A DNA stretch of 64,000 nucleotides, taken from positions 1 to 64,000 of the forward strand of contig JANNBB010000026.1 of assembly GCA_031385005.1 (NCBI GenBank). The letters run 5' to 3'. This document shows, one piece after another, positions 9,159 through 16,362 of the stretch (its first letter is position 1; the number at the start of each line of letters is the position of its first letter). The DNA is from JADKIH01 sp031385005. GTDB lineage: Bacteria > Bacteroidota > Bacteroidia > AKYH767-A > 2013-40CM-41-45. The position numbers and the translations under genes are program-made. The notes under the pieces were generated by a model. It saw only the letters and a program-made list of their open reading frames with translations, ran no database searches and was not told where the DNA came from.

Positions 9159-10091
9159 TTAGTCAACCAATCCCCTACCCATTTTAACAATCTTGCCTTG
9201 CTCTTTATAATCAATGGCTAGTTTATCGATTACACCATTTACAAATTGTTTACTTTTTGGCGTACTGTATTCTTTTGAAATATCGATAAACTCATTAATA
9301 GTTACTTTCACAGGAATATTTGGAAAAGAAGTTAGTTCCGCAAGCGCCATTTTCAAAATGAGAATGTCCATTAATGCTATGCGTTCAATTTCCCAGTTTT
9401 TCGTTCGCTCACTGATGGCTTTTTCATATTCTTCATTGTGTAAAATCGTTTGACCGAAGAGCTGCCTTACGAAATCTTTGTCGTCCTTTTCATCTTTATA
9501 AAGCGGTATCAATTCAAGCTTTCCATTGTCGTAAAAACTACGGATGGTTCTAACGACCATACTTCCTGCGAATTCAAAATCGTCGCTCCAGGAAATATTT
9601 TCTTCATCAATATGGTTTTGCAAGGCCTCAGAACCTTCGATAAACTCTTTAAAGAGATCGACTAAAAACTCTTTTTCTCCGGCTTCATTGCTTTTGAGAA
9701 AGGTGCTGTACTTTTCTGATTTTTTTATGTCTAAAAATACTTTTCTGACTAATTCATTATTGACCTGCCAGCTTAATTTAAAAGCGCTGACTCTGTCCTT
9801 CATGTTTTTGTTTTCCTTGAGTTCTTTGATAAGAGCCAATTCGAATATACGGCGGCTCGTTTTCAACTCTTCTTCACGAGGGAAAAATTTGAGATGAAGA
9901 TCGTCAGAATCGTTTCTGTCCGAATCACCCAATTCAACTAAAAGTAATAAGAGGTAAATGTAGAGTTCATTGACCTTTTCAACACTTCTGAAAAGCTCAC
10001 GTTCTGCAACGTTCAGGTTGTTTTTGTCTCCTTGAAAGAAGGCATATAGCGACTGCAATACCTTAATACGTAATTGTCTTCTGCTGAGCAT
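9159..10091 (-). CDS. nusB: Transcription antitermination factor NusB
   Basis: 310 residues, about twice the length of E. coli NusB. The opening SRRQLRIKVLQSLYAF is the canonical NusB start; the rest of the NusB fold is in the C-terminal half (WEIERIALMDILILKMALAEL, KVTINEFIDISKEYSTPKSKQFVNGVIDKL), so the long middle segment (about 50-190) is an insertion or elongated helical region typical of Bacteroidota versions. NusB with NusE binds BoxA RNA and supports rRNA antitermination. It lies 45 bp downstream of the leucine-dehydrogenase-like gene. Confidence 0.9.
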   Translation of the reverse strand: MLSRRQLRIKVLQSLYAFFQGDKNNLNVAERELFRSVEKVNELYIYLLLLLVELGDSDRNDSDDLHLKFFPREEELKTSRRIFELALIKELKENKNMKDRVSAFKLSWQVNNELVRKVFLDIKKSEKYSTFLKSNEAGEKEFLVDLFKEFIEGSEALQNHIDEENISWSDDFEFAGSMVVRTIRSFYDNGKLELIPLYKDEKDDKDFVRQLFGQTILHNEEYEKAISERTKNWEIERIALMDILILKMALAELTSFPNIPVKVTINEFIDISKEYSTPKSKQFVNGVIDKLAIDYKEQGKIVKMGRGLVD

Positions 10092-10136
10092 AGCTTATAT
10101 CTATCTGTTAAAAGACAGTTGTACTTTTAAGAACGA

Positions 10137-11231
10137 TTATTTTTTTTTCGCAGCCATTATCCGCTCTTCGGCAATCTTGATTGCTGCTTCTATAGTTGTT
10201 ATATTTTCATTAGTTGCCTTATCAAAAATCTCCAGCGTTGTATCGTAAATAGCTTCCGTATGCATCAAAGCATCTTTTCTGTTGTAGCCATTTAATTCAC
10301 TATAAACGTTAATGAGTCCACCGGCATTAATCAAAAAGTCAGGAGCATAAAGAATTCCTTTATCCGTCAACATTCGGCCATGAATACCTTCATCGGCAAG
10401 TTGATTATTCGCTGCACCGGAAACGATCGCGCATTTCAAGCGGGGAATATTTTCAGAGTTCAGAGTGGCACCTAAGGCACAGGGTGCATAGATGTCCATC
10501 GCTAAATCATAAATCGCTTCCGGAGAAACAATTTCTGCTTTATATTTCGCGGCTATTGCCTTTAAAGGTTCCTGATTAATATCTGTAATGTAAATAATTG
10601 CACCTTCTTCGCTAACTAAACGCACGAGGTTTTCACCGACATGACCAATTCCTTGAATGGCAATTTTTTTTCCATTTAGTTTATCACTTCCCCATTGCTT
10701 TTTCGCTGCGGCTTTCATTCCCATAAAAACTCCATAGGCAGTTACGGGAGAAGGATCTCCTCCACCACCCATTTCTTCAGGAAGTCCGGTTACGTGTTTC
10801 GTTGCTTTTCTAACATTAACCATATCCGATGTACTTGTTCCGACATCTTCAGCAGTAATATATTTTCCATTTAACGATTCGATAAACTCTCCGTATTTCA
10901 CAAACATTTCGGGCGTCTTATCTTTTTTTGAATCGCCAAAAATCACGGCCTTTCCACCACCGAGTTTTAAACCACTGATCGATGCCTTATAGGTCATTCC
11001 TCGCGATAAACGTAAAACATCATTTAATGCTTCCGCATCTGTTTTATACGACCACATCCGGGTTCCGCCTAAGGCAGGACCTAAAACGGTATTGTGTATT
11101 GCGATAATTGCTTTTAATCCGGTATCTTTATCGTGACAAAAAACGATTTGCTCGTGATTAGCAAATGATGGATTTTTGAAAACGAAATCTCCTGAAACCT
11201 TGGGTTCCTTTATATCTTTAACGTCAATCAT
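10137..11231 (-). CDS. Glu/Leu/Phe/Val dehydrogenase, leucine-dehydrogenase-like
   Basis: 364 residues from the ATG at 11231 (MIDVKDIKEP...), the normal length of leucine dehydrogenases. Motifs: GGTRMW, GLKLGGGKAVIFG with the catalytic Lys, ITAEDVGTS, GGGGDPSPVTAYG, the NAD-binding GIGHVGENL, and AGAANNQL. It oxidatively deaminates a branched-chain or related amino acid to the oxo acid with NAD+. The same frame can be extended to 11297, but the promoter at 11268-11298 lies inside that extension and the extra 22 residues resemble no family member, so I take the shorter form. The enzyme class is firm; the exact amino acid substrate is inferred. Confidence 0.9.
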   Translation of the reverse strand: MIDVKDIKEPKVSGDFVFKNPSFANHEQIVFCHDKDTGLKAIIAIHNTVLGPALGGTRMWSYKTDAEALNDVLRLSRGMTYKASISGLKLGGGKAVIFGDSKKDKTPEMFVKYGEFIESLNGKYITAEDVGTSTSDMVNVRKATKHVTGLPEEMGGGGDPSPVTAYGVFMGMKAAAKKQWGSDKLNGKKIAIQGIGHVGENLVRLVSEEGAIIYITDINQEPLKAIAAKYKAEIVSPEAIYDLAMDIYAPCALGATLNSENIPRLKCAIVSGAANNQLADEGIHGRMLTDKGILYAPDFLINAGGLINVYSELNGYNRKDALMHTEAIYDTTLEIFDKATNENITTIEAAIKIAEERIMAAKKK

Positions 11232-11267
11232 AATTGTGGAATATACACTGTTTATACAAACAGCGGT

Positions 11268-11298
11268 CAAAGGTAGGCTTATTTTTTCAGGCAGCAAA
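11268..11298 (-). promoter_or_regulatory. Promoter of the leucine-dehydrogenase-like gene
   Basis: Minus strand: TTTG (11298-11295), 19-bp spacer, TACCTTTG (11275-11268), a full match to the Bacteroidota consensus. Predicted start point near 11263, leader about 32 nt to the ATG at 11231. It decides the start codon of the gene. Confidence 0.75.
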
Positions 11299-11411
11299 AG
11301 GCTTAGAAAATATAGCGTTGCGGCTGTTTTTCAGCCAGTTAAATATCGAAAAAACGCTTTAATTATTGGTTACTAACTAAGTATAAATAAATAACTTACT
11401 GCTTCCGGCCC

Positions 11412-11445
11412 GTTAATTCCAATTATCAAAATCCCGGGAATTAAC
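11412..11445. promoter_or_regulatory. Inverted repeat before the ABC exporter (possible operator)
   Basis: GTTAATTCC (11412-11420) and GGAATTAAC (11437-11445) are perfect complements with a 16-bp spacer, 20 bp ahead of the exporter ATG. No T-run follows, and the divergent upstream gene excludes a terminator role, so an operator is more likely than a terminator. I found no clear TAnnTTTG box beside it. The half-site resembles the palindrome at 32904-32921. Confidence 0.4.
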
Positions 11446-11464
11446 TGTTTATTAAAAATCAGCA

Positions 11465-13273
11465 ATGAAATCTTTAAAACATTTAAATAAATATTTTTTA
11501 AAATATAAGTGGCTTCTATTGATGGGTGGCATTTTCGTGATCGCCCAGAATTTCGGAGCCATTTACCCTGCACAAGTCGTCAGGCGCTCGCTGGATACCG
11601 TTGTAGAGGCCATGAAAAAAGTCGAAAATCAGGATACAGCAGCGTATCGGGAAACACTCATCAATGCCATCATGCATCAGGTTGGAATGTTTTTATTGCT
11701 CATTATCGCCGTAGCCATTGTAAGGGGTGTACTTATGTTTCTGATGAGACAAACAATCATTGTTATGTCCAGACGAATTGAATTCGATCTAAAAAATGAA
11801 ATCTTTAATCATTATCAATTATTGAGTCTGGCTTTCTACAGAAGAAACAACACCGGTGATCTGATGAATCGAATCAGTGAAGACGTCGGAAGGGTGAGAA
11901 TGTATATTGGTCCTGCTATTATGTATTCTATCAATCTGGTCGTTCTCTTCATTCTTATTTTGATTACCATGCTTACCGTAAATGTAAAACTTACCCTCTA
12001 CGTATTAGCTCCTCTACCCTTTCTTTCTATTTCGATATATTATGTAAGCGATCTGATGAACAAAAAAAGTGAAGAAGTTCAGCAGCAGCAAAGTCGCCTG
12101 AGTACTTTTGTTCAAGAAGCCTTCAGTGGTATCCGAATACTTAAATCTTTTGTAAAAGAAGAGGCCAAGACGAATGAGTTTGCACTCGAAAGCGAATCGT
12201 ATAAGAAAAAAAACATGGAGCTCGTCCGAATCAATGCCATGTTTTTTCCGCTGATGTTATTACTGGTCGGATTAAGCACCTTGTTAACTGTTTACATAGG
12301 TGGACGGGAAGTAATTGCCGGGCGAGCCACAACAGGCAACATCGCTGAATTTATTATTTATGTCAATATGCTTACATGGCCGGTTGCGGCATTGGGTTGG
12401 GTAACTTCCATCATACAGCGCGCCGCGGCATCACAAGAAAGGATAAACGAATTCCTACACCTCACTCCTGAAATTCAATCTACATCAGATAAGGAAACGG
12501 AATTGAAAGGAAAAATTGAATTCAGAAATGTCCGGTTCTCCTACCCTGACTCCGGAATTGTTGCCATCGACAACTTATCTTTCATCGTTCAACCCGGTGA
12601 GTCGCTCGCCATCTTGGGAAAAACCGGAAGTGGGAAATCAACCATTGCCAACTTGCTTGTGCGCATGTACGATGCAGGGAAAAATGAAATTTTATTCGAC
12701 GATACTCCCATTGAAGATATTTCACTCGCATCACTACGTCGTCAGTGTGGCTATGTTCCGCAAGATGTTTTTTTATTCAGCGATACCATTGCCAATAATA
12801 TTTCTTTCGGACTAACGGATGATATCGATTCTGAAACACAAAAAAAACAAATTCGTCAAGCCGCTGAACAAGCCGTCATTTATGATAACATCATGGAATT
12901 CCCGAAGAACTTTGACACGCTGGTTGGAGAAAGAGGAATAACTTTATCAGGCGGACAAAAGCAACGGATTTCTATCGCCAGAGCCATAATTAAGCATCCC
13001 AAAATTCTTATTTTTGACGACTGCCTGAGTGCAGTTGATACGAAAACAGAAAGTAAAATTCTCACTCAACTCAACGCTGTGATGGCAGGAAAAACATCTG
13101 TCATAATCAGCCACAGAGTATCTACCGTTAAAAATGCAAACCAAATTATCATACTCGACAAAGGGAAAATTGTAGAGCAAGGCAATCATGACTCACTGAT
13201 TGAAAAAAATGGGGCTTATGCTGAATTGTATGAGAAACAGATGCTGGAAGAACAGGAAAAAGAAAGCGACTAA
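11465..13273 (+). CDS. ABC exporter, fused permease and ATPase (MsbA/BmrA type)
   Basis: 602 residues: an N-terminal six-helix exporter domain (about 18-310) and a C-terminal nucleotide-binding domain with Walker A GKTGSGKST, Q-loop YVPQDVFLF, signature LSGGQKQR, Walker B ILIFDD, D-loop SAVD and switch His in ISHRVS. The residue after the Walker B Asp, normally the catalytic Glu, is Asp (IFDDCLSAVD), as in the degenerate sites of heterodimeric exporters; no partner gene is adjacent. Probably exports a lipid or drug-like amphiphile across the inner membrane. It is a single-gene unit, divergent from the dehydrogenase and convergent with dnaB. Confidence 0.9.
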   Translation: MKSLKHLNKYFLKYKWLLLMGGIFVIAQNFGAIYPAQVVRRSLDTVVEAMKKVENQDTAAYRETLINAIMHQVGMFLLLIIAVAIVRGVLMFLMRQTIIVMSRRIEFDLKNEIFNHYQLLSLAFYRRNNTGDLMNRISEDVGRVRMYIGPAIMYSINLVVLFILILITMLTVNVKLTLYVLAPLPFLSISIYYVSDLMNKKSEEVQQQQSRLSTFVQEAFSGIRILKSFVKEEAKTNEFALESESYKKKNMELVRINAMFFPLMLLLVGLSTLLTVYIGGREVIAGRATTGNIAEFIIYVNMLTWPVAALGWVTSIIQRAAASQERINEFLHLTPEIQSTSDKETELKGKIEFRNVRFSYPDSGIVAIDNLSFIVQPGESLAILGKTGSGKSTIANLLVRMYDAGKNEILFDDTPIEDISLASLRRQCGYVPQDVFLFSDTIANNISFGLTDDIDSETQKKQIRQAAEQAVIYDNIMEFPKNFDTLVGERGITLSGGQKQRISIARAIIKHPKILIFDDCLSAVDTKTESKILTQLNAVMAGKTSVIISHRVSTVKNANQIIILDKGKIVEQGNHDSLIEKNGAYAELYEKQMLEEQEKESD

Positions 13274-13311
13274 TCCTCGAAAATAATTTCAACAAAAAAC
13301 CACTTTGAATT

Positions 13312-14847
13312 CTAAAACGGATCTTCCTCCATGTCATTCATCCTGGAGCTAACGATCATTCTGTTATTCGGGTAATCGGTAACACTTCCGCTAACTGCCT
13401 CTGAAGGTGTTTCATTGTAGTCAAGATCGGTAAATTTAGCGAGGTGATTGATGAACTTTAGATTTACCCTCTCCAATGCACCATTCCTGTGTTTGGCAAT
13501 ATTAATTTCTGCAATACCTTTTGTTGGATTATTATCTTCATCGTATTCCAATCCATAATATTCAGGACGATAGATGAACATAACCATATCGGCATCCTGC
13601 TCGATTGCTCCTGATTCACGTAAGTCACTTAGTTGAGGACGCTTTGTTCCACCGCGTGTTTCAACGGCACGACTTAACTGCGACAAAGCAATAATAGGAA
13701 CGCCCAATTCTTTCGCAATGGCTTTTAGGTTTCGGGAAATATTGCTGATTTCCTGTTCACGATTTCCGCCTTTGTTATCTGTATCGGAACGCATCAATTG
13801 TAAATAATCGATAACGATCAATTGTATATCGTGTTGGACTTTCAGTTTTCTGCATTTTGAGCGAAGTTCGAATACGGATAATGCGGGTGTGTCGTCGATG
13901 AAAACAGGCGCTTCGGATAGTTTGCCTGTCATGGAAACAAGTTTATTCCATTCCGTGCTATCAAGTGTTCCTTTACGAAGTTTATCAGATGGAATTCCTG
14001 TTTCAGAAGAAATCATACGTTGCACCAACTGAACGGAAGACATTTCCAATGAAAAGAAAGCCACCGGTCTTTTAAATCCGATTGCAGCATTTCTGGCAAG
14101 GGAAAGTACGAAAGCAGTTTTTCCCATACCCGGACGTGCAGCAATGATGATAAGATCTGATTTTTGCCAGCCGGAAGTTACTCTATCGAGGTCCGTAAAT
14201 CCACTCTGAACACCTGTAATTCCTGTTCCATGCAGTCGCGCTGCCTCTATCTGAGAATAGGCCTCCTTGACCATGGCGCTCATGTCCTGGTAATTTCGGC
14301 TGATGTTTCCCTGAGCGATATTAAAGAGATTTTTCTCTGTGTTATCCAATAACTGAAAAACATCGGAAGTGTCTTCATAGGCCTCTTTGATGGTTTCGCT
14401 GGAAATACGAATCAATTCACGCTGAATGTGTTTTTGTAAAATGATGCGAGCATGGTATTCGATGTTTGCTGCAGATGCGACTCGGTTGGTAAGCTGAGTA
14501 ATGTAGTATGGACCACCAACAATGTCGAGGTGACCGGTTTTTTTTAATTCATTAGTTACCGTTAAAATATCAATTGGTTCTGATCGCTCAAAAAGATGAC
14601 GGATTGCCGAAAAGATATGACGGTGCGCGTCCTTATAAAACGATTCAGGATTGAGAATATCAATTACTTTTGTTAAAGCATCCTTTTCGAGCATGAGAGC
14701 TCCGAGAGTTGCTTCTTCCAAATCCAATGCCTGAGGGGGTAATTTCCCAAAGTTTTGCTGCTGGAAAGAATTATTTCCGGGTTTAGTCAATATCCGTTTC
14801 TTGGAAATGGCTTCGTTATATATATTTTGTTCTCCTGTTTCTGACAT
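13312..14847 (-). CDS. dnaB: Replicative DNA helicase DnaB
   Basis: 511 residues. The N-terminal domain (about 35-140) begins PPQALDLEEATLGALMLEKDA, the typical DnaB opening. The RecA-like domain has GFTDLDRVTSGW, Walker A ARPGMGKTAF, FSLEMSS, Walker B LIVIDYLQLM, and SQLSRAVETR with the arginine-finger region following (LSDLRESGAIEQDADMV). It unwinds DNA as a hexamer at the replication fork. No intein is present. The C-terminal 50 residues are a poorly conserved tail. The gene is convergent with the ABC exporter and divergent from the lipoprotein gene. Confidence 0.97.
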   Translation of the reverse strand: MSETGEQNIYNEAISKKRILTKPGNNSFQQQNFGKLPPQALDLEEATLGALMLEKDALTKVIDILNPESFYKDAHRHIFSAIRHLFERSEPIDILTVTNELKKTGHLDIVGGPYYITQLTNRVASAANIEYHARIILQKHIQRELIRISSETIKEAYEDTSDVFQLLDNTEKNLFNIAQGNISRNYQDMSAMVKEAYSQIEAARLHGTGITGVQSGFTDLDRVTSGWQKSDLIIIAARPGMGKTAFVLSLARNAAIGFKRPVAFFSLEMSSVQLVQRMISSETGIPSDKLRKGTLDSTEWNKLVSMTGKLSEAPVFIDDTPALSVFELRSKCRKLKVQHDIQLIVIDYLQLMRSDTDNKGGNREQEISNISRNLKAIAKELGVPIIALSQLSRAVETRGGTKRPQLSDLRESGAIEQDADMVMFIYRPEYYGLEYDEDNNPTKGIAEINIAKHRNGALERVNLKFINHLAKFTDLDYNETPSEAVSGSVTDYPNNRMIVSSRMNDMEEDPF

Positions 14848-14955
14848 GGCTAATAAAACCCGTTAAATGGATGCTAATGGTAATTTAAATAAAATCCTGC
14901 GGATTGCGAATCTAAGTAAAACCCTTTGCTCACTTATGTTTGTTAATAACTTTCA

Positions 14956-14963
14956 TAACTTTG
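14956..14963 (+). promoter_or_regulatory. -7 box with a near-leaderless start
   Basis: TAACTTTG matches TAnnTTTG; the ATG begins only 7 bp after it at 14971. If transcription starts about 5 bp past the box the leader is about 3 nt. A TTTG is present at 14939-14942 but the 13-bp spacer is too short for a normal -33 element. Confidence 0.5.
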
Positions 14964-14970
14964 ACTTACA

Positions 14971-16308
14971 ATGAATCAGTCAACTGCCGAAAACAGATTT
15001 TATTATTTTGTAAAAAGGTTTCTGCCGTTTTTTACAATACTTTTTGTAGCATTTTCACTCATTTCTTTCTTCTCGTGTAAAAAAGAAAACAAAGACACTT
15101 TGGAAATAATAATTTCAAAACCCGAGAATGGTTTTAGTGCAAAATTTTTGGATACAATTCCCTTAAAAGCTGAAATCCGTTCATCATCAATTATTAAGAC
15201 TGTAACTGTTGTATTAATCGATCAAAATCAAACCCCTGTTTCTGCAGCTCTATCCTTTTCACCCGGTTTATCGACATTTTTGATTGACGATGTTTATATA
15301 CCAGATAATAAATACGCTCCTTCCGGAAATTATTTTCTGGAAATTAAAGCTACAGCTGGCAATACCATAGAAAGGGTGACAACAGAGGTTTTTTTAGAAG
15401 CGCTTCCTAAATCTTTAGAGGCTGTATATTTTTTTAGCAAGTCCGATGATCAGTCATTTATTATCTCAAGAAAAGATAGCAGTCTGATAAGTACAGTTCT
15501 AAATGTAACCGGAGATTTTCTTTCTGCTGAAATCAGTTCCCGGTACAACTCTATTTATACATCCGGAAAAAATACAGGAGGGTTGAATTTTTTTTCAATA
15601 AATAATCTATCCACTTTTTTCAGCATACTGCCTTTCAATCCTCCGAATCCACCCTTCTTTACGGCCTTTCATTTTTCGGATGAACTCATTTATTCAGCCA
15701 GATATGATGGCTCAATTAAGGCATATGACCAAACCGGGTTTTTACGGTATGATACTGAAGAAGACCCTTACTTCACAGCTTTGTCTGTTGCAAAAACCGG
15801 TGACTATGTATTAGCCGAATTGCTTTCGACTAATGTATTGCAGGAAAGAAAACTGGCTGCCTATTTTTTCCCGAGTGGCATTCGCAGGCAATTACTTGAT
15901 ATCGATTTTGACATCATCAATTTGTATGAAATGACTAACGATGAAAAACTTATCTTCACAATGAAAAACGGTCATGTTCTCATTTATAAGTATTCCATTC
16001 AAAACAACAACGTCAATTTAATTAAAGATGCAGGTTCGCTGAATTTATTTCAGGTGATTGCATTGAATTCAACTGAATATCTGTTTGCTACAGAGCAAGG
16101 CGTCTATCACTACGATTACAATTCAGGATCAAACATTCTTGTCGCTTCGTTTCCTTGTTACGGCATTACCAATGAAGAGGTAAACAATCAATACTATTGC
16201 CTTTCCGGTAGAGATGTCCGGATTTTAAATGCCGGAACCTATAATATTGCTTCCACTTATACTTTTTCTGATTCAGTTGTGGCTGTAAAAACGTTGTACA
16301 ATAAGTAA
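14971..16308 (+). CDS. Propeller-like lipoprotein of unknown function
   Basis: 445 residues. The N-terminus has a positively charged start, a hydrophobic core and SFFSC (Cys36) followed by KKEN, a lipoprotein signal with a longer than usual n-region. Residues about 45-140 look like an Ig-type beta domain (ISKPENGF, IPLKAEI, SGNYFLEIKATAGNT). From about 145 on, repeated strand pairs such as LIYSARYDGSIKAYDQTG, LIFTMKNGHVLIYKY and YLFATEQGVYHYDYNSG suggest a WD40/quinoprotein-like propeller. I recognise no named family. Monocistronic; convergent with the STAND gene, whose stop lies 55 bp away. Confidence 0.65.
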   Translation: MNQSTAENRFYYFVKRFLPFFTILFVAFSLISFFSCKKENKDTLEIIISKPENGFSAKFLDTIPLKAEIRSSSIIKTVTVVLIDQNQTPVSAALSFSPGLSTFLIDDVYIPDNKYAPSGNYFLEIKATAGNTIERVTTEVFLEALPKSLEAVYFFSKSDDQSFIISRKDSSLISTVLNVTGDFLSAEISSRYNSIYTSGKNTGGLNFFSINNLSTFFSILPFNPPNPPFFTAFHFSDELIYSARYDGSIKAYDQTGFLRYDTEEDPYFTALSVAKTGDYVLAELLSTNVLQERKLAAYFFPSGIRRQLLDIDFDIINLYEMTNDEKLIFTMKNGHVLIYKYSIQNNNVNLIKDAGSLNLFQVIALNSTEYLFATEQGVYHYDYNSGSNILVASFPCYGITNEEVNNQYYCLSGRDVRILNAGTYNIASTYTFSDSVVAVKTLYNK

Positions 16309-16362
16309 TTTGTGATTTAATTACTTCTTTCATTTTTGAAAATACAAAACCCCACCTTTTTT

